27,373 nt of DNA from Auxenochlorella pyrenoidosa (taxonomy: Eukaryota; Chlorophyta; Trebouxiophyceae; Chlorellales; Chlorellaceae). The number at the start of each line of letters is the position of its first letter. Position 1 is the stretch's first letter. The notes below the pieces were generated by a model, which saw only the letters and a list, made by a program, of their open reading frames with translations, was not told the origin of the DNA and made no database searches. This document shows positions 1 through 9,818 of this stretch, in pieces. The stretch is from assembly GCA_001430745.1 (NCBI GenBank), contig KQ481979.1, positions 59,591 to 86,963 of the forward strand, given 5' to 3'. The position numbers and the translations under genes were made by a program.

Positions 1-3000
1 TGGGGGGCGCAGGTGGAGCCTGACAGGGACAACCATGCATGGCTCCCAATGCGCTGCAGGTCAAATCTCACACCCAGCAACAGGTCGCCGGCCTGGGCCT
101 GCCACAGCCAGAAGGCCGATCGACACGGCAGCCAGGGCCCCACCCACTCCTCGCAACAACCCCACCCTCACCTCCATGCCGAACTCGAAGAACTCGCGCT
201 GCCGCAGACGCTGCACGGGCCACATGGCCGCCCAGACCGCCGCCGCCATGGCGTCCGCCTCCGCCTCGCTGCGGGGGGCGCGCCCCAGGTGCGCGTCCGT
301 GGCCTTGTCGCTCACTGCAGGAAACCGGGGGCAAACGAGCGCAGGCAAAGCACAAATGAGCTCACGCCACGGTCTGACTGGCTGCACACCACGATGCAGG
401 GCATGGCCCGGACAAAGTTGCCTTGCTTGTACTTCCAGCAGGCGCCCCACTGGCTGCGACGCGCGGCCACAACCCGCGCACACCCCGGCTCGCACCCGAC
501 GACAGCTGGTCAATGATTGCGTCAGCTATCAGCGGCGCCGCACCCAGCACACGCGACACCTGCGGGGCAGCGAGGCACAAAATGTGACTTTGAAAACGTA
601 CGCCTGACGCTGGCGCAAGCAAGCAATGGAAGGAAGGCGGGCATTGCCTGGCACCTGGCCGGCAGTGCCTGGCAGGGCGCAGGCTCCCCAGCGGCGGCAG
701 AGGGGCGCACCATGTAGCCGGTGGAGGGGTGCACCATGCCGGCGGTGCCACCCACGCCGATCACGCGCTGCGGCCGCGCGGGCAGGCAGCCGCCCATGGG
801 GATGGCGCAGAACTCCTCCTCCTCAACTGACAGCACCTGCGCCGCGAGGGGCAGGGGGGCCAAGTGTGCATGCAGGCCTTGAGGGGGGAGGGGCTGGCTG
901 TGCAGCGGCTTGGCGGCGCGCAGGGCAGGCGCTGCTTCTGCCGAGACGCCTTATCAAGTCGCTCGGCTGGGTGCCTGCGCATGCCGGCCCAGTTTACATC
1001 CTGGGTGCTGCCAGCGCTCTGCAGGCTCTGCGCCCCGCTGCGAGGGAGGGCCCCTACCCCACACGGCCCGCCCACCTTGATGCCCAGGTGCTGCATGCGC
1101 TTCTCCAGGCGCAGCTTGAGCTCGGGGAAGGGGATGATGGGGCGCGCCACCAGGCTCGTCTCCTCCAGGAAGATCTTGGTGGGGGAGAAGGGCATGGCGT
1201 ACAGGAAGGTGGGCAGCCTGGGGGGGTGGAGGTGGGGGATGGGGGGTGGGGGGCGGGTCAGACGTGTGTGTGTGTGTGTGTGTGCCAGCACCCCCTGGCC
1301 GTCCCGCCACTGCTGGGCCTCACTTGGCGTTGCGCTCCTTGATGTCGGGGTGGGCGTCCAGGTGGTCGTCCCGCCAGTCCATGAACAGCATGGTGTCCAC
1401 CTCAAAGGGGTGCGACTCCACCTCCACCACGATGCCGTACGCGCCCTGGTAGCCTGCGGCGGGGGGGGGGGCAGGGGGCGCGACGCGGGCGCCGTGGGCA
1501 CCCTGAGCACCGCACCAGCAGGGCCACTGTGCAATCTCTGGCCCCGCTAGCCAAATGAGTGTTGCCTCACCCGCTGGTGCCACCCCGCTTAGAAACAGAT
1601 AATGCCGGCACGCTGCCGCCGCTGCCGCCGCCGCCGCCGCCGCCGGCCCCCCTCCCTCCCCCGCCCCACACACACCAGACTCGCACACTCACACACCACG
1701 TGCCAATCTTACCTGGGTTGAAGGGCTTGTCAAACTCCACCAGCTTGCGGCTGTGCCCCGTGGCATCCACCACCAGCGACCCCGACACCTGCACGCCGCC
1801 GTCCAGCTCCAGCGTGGACCGCCCGCCGCCGTGACGCACGCGCTGGGCCTGCAGGGGCCGCGGGCTCACACCCAGGTGGGCCCCACAGCCCAGAGTGCTG
1901 TTCAAGCAGCGGCGGCCCTGGCCTGCCAAGGCGGCAAAGAAAGAGAAGAGGGCGCACCACTCTCCAGACTCCCCAAGAACCGCCTCCCCGTAGTCATCAA
2001 TTGGGCACGAAGCAGCAGAGACCCTGCACGCGGGGGAAGGGTGCCTTGAGCTGCCTCTCCCTCACCTTGGCCTCGTAGAATCGCACCCCCCCGGCGATGC
2101 TGCGCTCCAACAGCCGGCGCTTGAGCTTGGGGCGGTCGACGCGCCCGTAGGGCCGCGCCAGGTACCTGCCGGGCGTGGAACAAGGGTTTGGGCAGGTGCT
2201 CGTGAGCAGCCATCAGCACGCGTGCCTGTGAGCATGCAGAACGCTGACGGACGAGCCGTGCAAGCTGAGATTGCAACAGCTATGCACCAACAGCAGGGGC
2301 CCTGCACGCACCCGCACATCCAGCACGAGCCACGCGCCGCACGCAGGCCCGGCGATCGCCGCCCCCGGCGCGCGTGGTTGCCTGCCCCCGCCCCGACCTG
2401 CTGCTCACCGCTTGCCCTCGGGCGTGGCGTCCAGGTGCACCAGCGCCTTGTCCCACGTCACGTCCAGGCAGTCGGCCAGCCCCATGAGCTCAAACTCGTC
2501 GATCCACACGCCAAAGTTGTTCACCCAGGGGGCGCGCGGGTTGGGGTCCACGATGAGCACCTGCGGGCAGCGGCGCGGCGCGCAGGCAGGGCTGCATTTG
2601 CTGCGACAGTTGCGTGGCAGCCTGGCAGGATGCTCGTGATGGGAGCTGGCGCAGCGGCAGCGAGGCTCGAGGTTGCTGTGGCCACAGTGCTCGGGAGCAG
2701 GGTTGAACATGGCACCAATTGCAGGCGACAAGCAGGTCTGCAAGCTGCGCTGCATGTATAGGCGTGCGCAGCTGGTGCCTGGTCTTTTGAAGCGGGGTCA
2801 GCAATGCTGGGTGCCCGGGAGATGGATGGCCAGGCACGCTAACCCACCCCAACAGGGCGCTCGCAAGCCTTGCCAAGCCCAACAACCATGGGGCCCTACT
2901 GTCCAGGCACCTCAAGAGCTTGGAACTCTGCATGCAGAACCCATGCATGCACCCACCTGGAAGCCCCCTGCTGCCACACGGTCAGCGACGGCCAGCCCCG

Positions 3001-3370
3001 CAGGGCCGGAGCCGACCACAATGACGTCGAACACCGTCTGCTCCGCGGGGTCGTACAGCGGCAGCTCGATATCTGTGAACAGCACCTTGCTGGGGCTCAG
3101 CGGCGCAGATGCGTCATAAGTGGGCCCTCGTCCGCCAGGCCCGGCAGGCTGGACAGGCGTGGACGGCGGCGCAGCTGTGGTTGCTGCCGACTGCGCCACC
3201 GCCGCACGCCGCCGCAGGTGCTGCCATTGCCGCTGCTGCCGACCTTGCTGCAGGTATGCGACACGCAAAGGGCCGCTGGCTCCCGCTGCAAAGGAGCTGC
3301 GAGCACTGGTGCTGGCGCGCTGCTGGTCGGCGCCGGATAGCACCAGGCTGCTGCATGTTACAGCAGCCAT
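1..3370 (-). CDS. LCYB: Lycopene beta-cyclase, plastid carotenoid enzyme (partial, C-terminus off window)
   Basis: Converts the psi ends of lycopene to beta-ionone rings (gamma- then beta-carotene) in the plastid. Nine exons read on the minus strand: 3370-2957, 2560-2409, 2165-2066, 1848-1713, 1453-1324, 1217-1076, 836-711, 559-496, 314-172; all introns are GT-AG and all phases agree, giving 469 residues. Residues 1 to about 95 are a Ser/Ala/Gln/Arg-rich plastid transit peptide. G120-x-G122-x-x-G125 is the dinucleotide-binding site. Exon 2 carries PWVNNFGVWIDEFELMGL, exon 5 FMDWRDDHLD, exon 6 the catalytic FLEET motif (327-331), exon 7 GGTAGMVHPSTGYM. These last motifs are the beta type; epsilon-cyclases have a different GAAASMVHPATGYS-like form. 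The start ATG sits in AGCAATGGCT, a good plant context. After the last assigned exon (FEFGME) about 50-80 residues are expected; the acceptor near 20 is uncertain. Confidence 0.93.
1264..1284. repeat. GT dinucleotide microsatellite in LCYB intron
   Basis: About ten TG units lie inside the intron between LCYB exons 5 and 6, next to a G-rich stretch at 1219-1258. On the coding (minus) strand the latter is C-rich and serves as the polypyrimidine tract before the acceptor at 1218. Confidence 0.9.
1619..1645. repeat. CCG trinucleotide repeat in LCYB intron
   Basis: A nearly pure GCC/CCG repeat lies within the intron between LCYB exons 4 and 5. It makes spurious poly-Pro or poly-Ala reading frames but is removed by the well-phased splice sites at 1712 and 1454. 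Confidence 0.85.
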
Positions 3371-3981
3371 TGCTGCCTCTTCTGCTTAATTGAGATGAGG
3401 AGCGCAAAGCAGCAAGTCCGTTCCGAGGCGCAAAACAAAAGGAGTCTGCCGGACAGTGGCGTGGCTGTGGAACGGTGCAGACTGGGTGTCGACAGCAAGT
3501 TTCAGGACAAATGTGATTGACAAAGACACTCAACAGGGCCCAACGAAGACGCTGATCTGGCGCCAGCAGGCAGAATTTCTTTCGAAACAGGTCCGAATGC
3601 CTGCCAGCACGTGTGGATCGCCTTCAGCGCGCTGATCGTTGTTGGATTGAGAGCCTGGTGGCTACAGGTGAGGGTGCTGCAGAAACCTCTTGCCGTCTGG
3701 AGCAAAGGGAGCCCTCTGTTGCTCCCCAGCCGCCCTGTACACAATTGATTGGATGCTGCACGTGATGTCGCATCTTGAGAGTTTCCAGCACACTGTGCGC
3801 GTTGGCCGCAGCTTTGCTTCCTGCTCTTTGGCGCTGACGCTCTGCACTCACACCCGTCATCAGCTCAAGACAATATGCCACTGCTTGCCGCCCATGGAGA
3901 GCGCATTGCCGCGCGCCACCCCAGGCGCAGAGCGCCCACCGTCACTTGTGCCTGCCCGTCCCGCTTGAGCAGGCCCGGCAC
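3371..3981. promoter_or_regulatory. Divergent intergenic region between LCYB and the small membrane-protein gene
   Basis: About 610 bases separate the LCYB start (minus) from the next plus-strand start, so the region should hold both promoters and 5' UTRs. It is less GC-rich than the flanking exons. I see no convincing TATA box, coding frame or RNA gene in it; the short frames present lack splice support and protein-like composition. Confidence 0.5.
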
Positions 3982-4221
3982 ATGGTGGAGGAGCCGCCGT
4001 CCCCTGCCCACCTGCGCCTCAAGGCAGGCACAGCAGTTGTGACGGTGGCGCTGACCCTGGGGCTGCTGCTGTTTGACTGGGACTCCGCCAGCGGGCACCA
4101 GACTGTGTTCAGTGGCGTGCGGCCCGCGGTCAAGGCTGCGCTGAACCGGCTGTACGGCCGAGGAGGGCAGGCAGCTGCAGAGCAGCAGCAGCAGCCACGG
4201 GCAGCACAGCCTGAGCGGTAG
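3982..4221 (+). CDS. Small single-pass membrane protein, unknown function
   Basis: A 79-residue single-exon frame from ATG 3982 to TAG 4219. The N-terminus is short and polar, then a hydrophobic helix AGTAVVTVALTLGLLLFDW (about residues 15-33) is followed by an amphipathic segment containing TVFSGVRPAVKAALNRLYG and a Gln/Ala-rich tail. The sharp helix-plus-basic-amphipathic layout, unlike the low-complexity shadows elsewhere, is what makes it look real; small proteins of this shape sit in organelle or ER membranes, but I do not recognise a family. No polyadenylation signal is seen between its stop and the ATG of the next gene 58 bases on, so it may share a transcript with that gene. It could also be a chance frame in the 5' UTR. 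Confidence 0.55.
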   Translation: MVEEPPSPAHLRLKAGTAVVTVALTLGLLLFDWDSASGHQTVFSGVRPAVKAALNRLYGRGGQAAAEQQQQPRAAQPER

Positions 4222-4279
4222 CGTCGGCTGCCAGCGCCAGGGCTGCTAGCGGCGCTGGTGGCAGCGCACATGCGGCTCG

Positions 4280-6557
4280 ATGGCGCCAGAGACGGAGCAG
4301 GCATGCGCCGCGTTTGCGGCCTGCTTCTTCGGTGCAGCCGATGACGCCGTCGTGCAGTACGTGCAGCAGTGAGTGGGCTGCTGCTCCCGCCTGCCACCTT
4401 TAGTCGCTGACTGCTGCTGCTTGCGCGCTCGGCCGTGTGCCTGCCGGCGCTGCTCCTCGCTTGGCTGGTGGCAGGGCTTGCTTCTCAGGGCTTTCACCTC
4501 TGGCAGACCCTGCCATGGCTGCAGATCACTGCTGACAGCGGCAGAGGATGGAGCGTGGCTGCAGGAGCAGGCAGAGGCGCTGCAGGACTTCCTGCCTCCA
4601 GGCGGGAGCGCTGGGGAGCTGGCAGCAGCTCTGGCAGAGCTGGAGCAAGTGCTGCGGCACCCAGAAGCAAAGCATGCCTTTGGCTGGCTACATGTCGGCG
4701 ACAGCAAGAAGCGGCAGGGGCCTACCCAGCAGGGCCTGCACCAAGCAGGTGGCGGCGCAGCAGGCGGGGCAGCAGGAGCAGCAGCAGCCGCAGGCACTGA
4801 CCCACCGCATGCGGCTGTGACCGTGGAGCAGCAGGAGCCGCTGGCGCCGGGGCAAGTGCTCAGCACCCTGAGCGTGGGGGCAGCGGAGTTCAGGCCAGGG
4901 CCCCACGCAGCCTCACTGCCCGCTCAGCTTGGCTCCTTGCAGCTGAGCACCGATGCCGAGGGCCGTGCCCCAGCTAGAGGCAGCGCCGGTGCAGCCGATG
5001 CAGACTGCAGCTGGCCAGATGGATCAGCAAGCGGCCTGGAGGATGGCTTTGGCTGGCCGGAAGCTGACGCCACAGCAGGCAGTTGGGCTGGTTGGGACCC
5101 GGAGCGGGCGCCCAGCAGCAGCCCCCAGCAGGCGCACCCTGCTGGCAGGTGGGCAGCGGCAGCAGCAGCTGCCGAGGCGCAAGCAGCGGCAGGGGGCGGC
5201 CTGGCTGCGGGCGCCTTCCTGGCTGTGCTCGCCGACCAGTTCCCGCTCTGGTCCTCCGAGGCACTACAGCAGCTGCTTGAGGAGCAGAGGGGCGACCTGG
5301 CAGCCACGGTCAGCACGCTGTGCAGCCTGGAAAGCGAGCTGGAGGGGCAGCAGCAAGCTGGCAGCATCCCGGAAGGCAGCAGCATGGCTGGCGCAGCAGC
5401 CAGCAGCCAGGCTTCCTTTACCGACGATGACTTTCCCTCCCTAGGGGGCTCTGCTCCAGCAGGCAGAAGCAGCGGTGTCGTTGGCAGCGGGATGGCCAGC
5501 AGCGTGCCCGGAGGCTATGCCAGCGCAGCTGCAGCGGCTGCCGACCTGCCAGCTGAGCGGGGGCAGCGGGGCATGTTTTCACGCCCACCGCGCCGCGTTG
5601 TCGGTGCTGCTGCGCCTGTGACATCGGCGACTGCAGCAGCCGGCCAGGGCCCAGCCCCCATCTGGCATCAGGACGAGGGTGTGGCGCGGTTTGCCACGGG
5701 GCAGGCGCTGGCTGCTCATTATGCAGACCTGCGGGCTGATGCCCGGGACCACGCCAGGCTGAGGAATGCCTACTTCCAGCAGGTGTGTGGTGGTGCTGGG
5801 GATCCGGGCTCGAGACTTTGCATTGCTAACAACGGGGGGGGCTGCCACACATGTCCATTAACATGGCGCTAAGCACGGCGGCAAGCAGACTGCATCGCTG
5901 CACAAGCGGCATGCCGTGCTGCCGCATGCGCTTGCTGAGCTGCTGCCGCATGCTGAGCACGCCGCCGCCCCCCCCCCCCCCCCCCCCTTTTTTCGCAGGC
6001 AACCCAGGCCTACATGGCGGGCAACCGGCGGCTGGCCAAGGAACTGGGCGCCAAGGGCCGCTGGCACAACGAGCAGATGCACGCGGCGCACGCGGCTGCC
6101 TCGGCCCAGCTGTTTGCGGAGCGCAACGCGGGCGGCGGCGCTGGGGGCGGCGGCACCGGGCGTGGCGGCGGCGTTCGTACTGTCGACCTGGTGAGGGCGA
6201 CAGCCTGTTCTTGGGCCTGCCTCCTGGCTGGTGCAATTGTTGACAGGCCGTTCTGGGCTTGGCAAGCGCCAGTATAGTCGGCGCAGCCCTGAGGTCGTGC
6301 CTGATTCTGGTTGCTCCACCGTATGCCTGCAGCATGGCCTCCATGTGAGCGAGGCACTTGACAGGGTGGACGTGCTGCTCGCAGAGGTATCGGCAGTGGC
6401 AGCTGCTGCAGGCTCTCGCCGCCTGCGGCTCGTGGTGGGCGAGGGCAGGCATGCCGCCGGGGCTGCACGCCTGCCGGCATTCGTGAAGCGCTTCTTGGAT
6501 TCTCGGGGCGTCGCCTATGCTGAGCCATACGCTGGGCTGCTGGAACTGCGCCTGTAA
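4280..6557 (+). CDS. PAM2-CUE-DUF1771-Smr domain protein (CID5/6/7-like)
   Basis: Exons 4280-4368, 4525-5782, 5999-6190, 6333-6557 (GT-AG, phases agree) give 587 residues. Order: helical N-terminus; PAM2-like motif LSTLSVGAAEFRPG (about 142-155), which in PAM2 proteins binds the MLLE/PABC domain of poly(A)-binding protein; CUE-like helices around AGAFLAVLADQFPLW (about 257-305), a ubiquitin-binding fold; DUF1771 (about 425-490) with LRADARDHARLRNAYFQQ and RLAKELGAKGRWHNEQM; Smr domain (508-587) with VDLHGLHVSEAL, GEGRH and ARLPAFVKRFLDSRGV. The layout matches plant CTC-interacting-domain proteins CID5/6/7. A role in mRNA binding or cleavage tied to translation or decay is inferred. The PAM2 Asn is replaced by Ser and the usual second Smr motif GTGHH-like reads GEGRH. 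The linker is Ala/Gly/Gln-rich. The DUF1771 and Smr assignments are firm; CUE is less so. Confidence 0.88.
5968..5993 (+). repeat. Homopolymer C20-T6 polypyrimidine tract
   Basis: Twenty C followed by six T lie immediately before the acceptor (AG at 5997-5998) of the second intron of the Smr gene. It works as an extreme polypyrimidine tract; its length is likely variable and prone to sequencing error. Confidence 0.8.
6553..6557 (+). terminator. TGTAA overlapping the Smr gene stop codon
   Basis: The green-algal polyadenylation signal TGTAA occurs exactly over the TAA stop of the Smr gene (Leu codon then TAA). I see no other plus-strand TGTAA in the 480 bases that follow. It may be coincidence of the stop codon context, or it may give a very short 3' UTR. 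Confidence 0.3.
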
Positions 6558-6853
6558 AGATGAGGGCTTCCACTGTTGTTTCAGGATGCTTTACAAGGGG
6601 AGATGGCTTGAAAGGTCAACGTGGAAGGCCGGCACTGCCGGCACCGGCAACCTGCACTGCCGCTGCGCGCGGCGTCGGCGACAGCATGCATGGCAATCAA
6701 TCGACCCTTGGGCACGATGATGCTGTCCATCTGCCTCTGCGATCTCCAGGACGAATAGGAAGAGCGAGCGAGTAACAGTTCACAAGTCCCCAGGCCCCAC
6801 CGATACCGAAGCGCCGCCAGCAGCCTGAGCAAAACCGCTGGAGGCTTGGCGAC

Positions 6854-6860
6854 TATATAG
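6854..6860 (+). promoter_or_regulatory. Candidate TATA box upstream of the Plus3/LOTUS-like gene
   Basis: TATATAG lies 178 bases before the chosen ATG at 7038, in the 480-base interval between the Smr stop and this start. It is the clearest TATA-like element in the window and is well placed for a promoter with a 5' UTR of about 150 bases. The rest of 6558-7037 shows no gene I can support. Confidence 0.4.
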
Positions 6861-7037
6861 TGCAAACAGTGGCGGCCCGAGCACAATCGCCGCCAACCCT
6901 CAGCTGACTGCCGCCTTGCTTGCCGGCGGCGCCCCCTCCACCGCCGCGTCTCTCTGCCTCTCTCTGCCAAGTGTGCGGGCTGTTTGGCAGCGAGCGCCCA
7001 GTGGTTGAAATAGCACTTGTGGATTCCCAAGCGTGGG

Positions 7038-9211
7038 ATGACCCTGAAGCGCCTGTCGCTGTCAGTGCTGCGGCCCGGCGAGTCTGTCAAAGCCGCCACC
7101 GACCCTGCGGCAGCGCCAGCGGGCCAGGACGGCTCACCCGCCGCCCTCACCAGGCAGAATGTGCGCCTCGTGCTGGCCACGCGCCTCCAGGTGTCCAAGC
7201 TCAGCGCGGTAGAGGCGGTGCTGCTGGGTGAGGCGGGAGCGTGGCAGGCCATCGTATGTAGAGGCGCAGAGGGCTGAACTGACCGCAGTTCCTCTCCTGA
7301 GCGCGTGCCTTGCGCCGCTAGCACGCCGGCCCCCCCACAAGCTGCTGCTGCAAGTCGCAGCCTCACAACGGTTGCACCCAACGTCGGTCCGCCATGCTGT
7401 GACTCCGCAGGGTCGGTGCCGCCGGCGGGCGCGGAGCCGCCCTCGGTGCTGCGGGGCAGCATCGTCCGCTTTGTGTCCCAGGGCCGGCACCGCCTGGACC
7501 GAGTGGTGGGCACCCGGCTGGACGCAGGCGGGGAGCTGGTGCTCAGCCTGCAGGCAAGCAGGACTGCGCGGCCCGCCTGCTGGGTGCTAAGTCCCCTGCG
7601 TGCCTGACACCGCCACCGCCGCGCCGCTGAGCGCCTGGAGCACACTTGAGAGCAGCGCCAATGTCCGTGCCCGCCCACCCCCACCCCCCCCCCCACCCCG
7701 TCCCTGCAGGACTTTGGCAGGGCCATCCCCCTGGTCTGCCTCTCCTCCACCAGCCCCCTGGACGACGACCAGCAGTTCCAGCAGCACGGCAGGGGCGAGC
7801 TGGCAGCGCTCGCGGCGGGCGTGGCGCGCTCAGGGCTGGCGCCCACCCGCCGCCAGGTGTGTCGCCGGTGTGCAAAGCCCATGGTGTGTTTTGTCACTGG
7901 GAATGTGGCGAGCCACGAAGGGTCAGCACTCATGTGTTAGGTGCAGGCTGACAGCTTGCCGAACACGCGCACCCTGCTGTGCCGCCACCCCACCTTCACT
8001 GCAGCTGGCAGCCACCTGCCACTGCCTGAGCCTGGGCTGGCTGTGGGCAGAGCAGCTGGAGGAGGTGCGCTCCGCCGTGCAGAGTGATGCAGGCGCAGTG
8101 GCTGCGCTGCTGGATGACGCAGCAGCTGTGGCTGCGCTGCTGCCTTGCTTCCAGGAAAGCGAGGATGCAGCACCCTCGCCGCCGCTGCCAGCGGCAGGTG
8201 CCAGGCCAAAAGCCACTGAGGCAGAGAAGGCAGGGCCAGGCAGAGGCGCAGCCACCGCAGCAGCAGCGGGCCGCGATGGCAGCGCCGCTGCAGAGACCCA
8301 ACCTGCAGCTGGGCCCCAACAGCAGCGCCAGCAGCAGCAGCGGCAGCAGCAGCAGAACGGCTCGCCGCAGCAGCTGAAGGACTCGCGGCAGCAGGCTGGG
8401 GAACCCTCCCCCCCTGCTGCCAAGAGACGCCGTACCAGCAGCGCCACCAAAGAGAGCCCACCCCAAGAGCTGCAGCTGGAGCCAGGCGAGCTGCCGCCTG
8501 CAGGAGAGGTGCAGCGGCAGCAGCCTGGAGCAGCGGCGCAGCAGCAGCAGCAGCAGGCCGGGCCGGCAGTGAAGGGCCAGGGCCAGAAGCAGCAGGCTTC
8601 ACCGCCGGCAGCAGCAGCGAAACCAGGGCCGGCTGGAGCCCAGAGCTCAAACCAGCAGCAGCGGGCTGGGCAGCAGGAGGCGCTGCTTGGCCAAATCATG
8701 CCGCCGGGCAGCAAGCTTGAGAGCCTGCTGCTTGAAGCGGTGGGCCTGCTCGACATGCAGTCGCGTGGTCAGCTGCAGCAAGTGAGCAACCTGGGTGACA
8801 GGCTGCGCAAGCTGGACATGTGAGTTGGTGGCAACAGCACTGCCCGGTGCTGCCTGCATCCTGCCACTGCGCCCTCCACGCAGGGGCGCGTCCTGTTTGC
8901 TTTGCCTGGCTGACGGCGCCATGCGCGCGGCAAAGCCCGGCCCTCACCTTAATTTTGTACATGCATTCAGGAAGTGGAAGCAGCATGTGCCTTCCAGCTG
9001 CGGTCTCGCCAAGCTGGTGTTGGAGCTCAAGCGGCGGGGCCTGGTGCTGGCGCAAGTGCGGGACGGCAACGTGTATGTTGGCAAGCTGCCGGCGCCGCCG
9101 CAGTTGAGCCCACCGCCGGTCCCGCTGCCGCCCAACTTTGCCCCATACTTTACCCCCATACCCCCTGTCTTCCCACCAAACATGCGCTTTGCATTTCAGT
9201 TCGCTGGGTAG
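7038..9211 (+). CDS. Plus3-like / LOTUS (OST-HTH)-like domain protein
   Basis: Exons 7038-7227, 7411-7553, 7710-7856, 8005-8819, 8971-9211 give 511 residues. Intron 2 uses a GC donor (CAG|GCAAGC); the others are GT-AG. Residues about 40-165 resemble a Plus3 domain (Rtf1 type): SIVRFVSQGRHRLDRVVGT, then LVLSLQDFGRAIPLVCLSS, an acidic LDDDQQF turn and a helix ELAALAAGVARSGLAPTRRQ. Residues about 200-390 are a disordered Gln/Ala/Pro linker with a nuclear-signal-like AKRRRTSS. Residues about 397-471 match the LOTUS/OST-HTH pattern: helix ESLLLEAVGLL, NLGDRLRKLD, GLAKLVLELKRRGL, and a closing strand VRDGNVYVGKL. Plus3 domains bind single-stranded nucleic acid or phosphorylated Spt5; LOTUS domains bind RNA (G-rich, G4) or partner proteins. 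A nuclear RNA- or transcription-related role is inferred. The start is the first ATG in frame; upstream exons are possible. Confidence 0.7.
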
Positions 9212-9818
9212 AGCTGCAGCTGCACAAACCTATGAAGCCAAGCGGGCGAGCTATCAATACAGCCAGTTCTTATTTGTCCAAAGCGTACGCCACGACACTG
9301 AGCACCTGCGCAGGCCGAAGAGCGTTGGTCGTGTGAATGTGCCAAGGCAGACTGCGGCACTCGGTTACATGCCGCCGTGCTGGGCCTGGCGCCGCGCCGC
9401 TCCGCCTGCCCTGAGTTGGCCAACCGATGCCTGGCTCACACTCAGTGACACCATCATCAAATCGCCACTCTAAGCACCTGCTTTTAAGCGACCGCGAGAC
9501 GCAGCAGCACTTCTCCAGCTCAGAGCCGCAGCTACTGAACGCAGTGCCTTGCGGGCAAGTATGCATAGTCAGAGCGTGCTTCGGGACGATCAAGCACGGC
9601 CATCCCCCTCTGCAGTCCCGCTGCCGGCAGATGGCCGCAGTGCTCGCGCTTCGCCAAGTATTCTAAACCACTGTCGGAAACTAGGAGGCAGGCAGGCGCT
9701 CTAGTCAAGAGACACGGCAGGTCCAGGCCGCCGGCCGGGCTAGGCTGGCCGCCTCTGCCGCTGACGGACCCGCCCCGCCCACCCTTTTTGCCTGCTCCGC
9801 ACTGCAGGCAACAGCAAC
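9212..9818. other. Intergenic region, 3' UTR of one gene and promoter/5' UTR of the next
   Basis: No coding frame here has splice support. A polypyrimidine run and AG at 9807-9808, eleven bases before the next gene's ATG, could be the acceptor of a 5'-UTR intron. No TGTAA is seen after the stop at 9211. Confidence 0.5.

Noticed and set aside
1..60. Possible further LCYB exon at the left edge
   Set aside because: Two acceptor choices (near 20 and near 53) give different frames, and too little sequence remains to tell them apart.
6581..7933. 450-residue open frame on the minus strand
   Set aside because: It runs across introns and exons of the well-phased plus-strand gene at 7038 and has the Arg/Ser/Trp-rich composition of an antisense shadow in GC-rich DNA.
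7949..8004. Alternative acceptor in the Plus3/LOTUS-like gene, before GCTGACAGC
   Set aside because: It would put the next exon in a frame that stops soon after 8060; the acceptor at 8004 keeps the long frame with the LOTUS-like domain.
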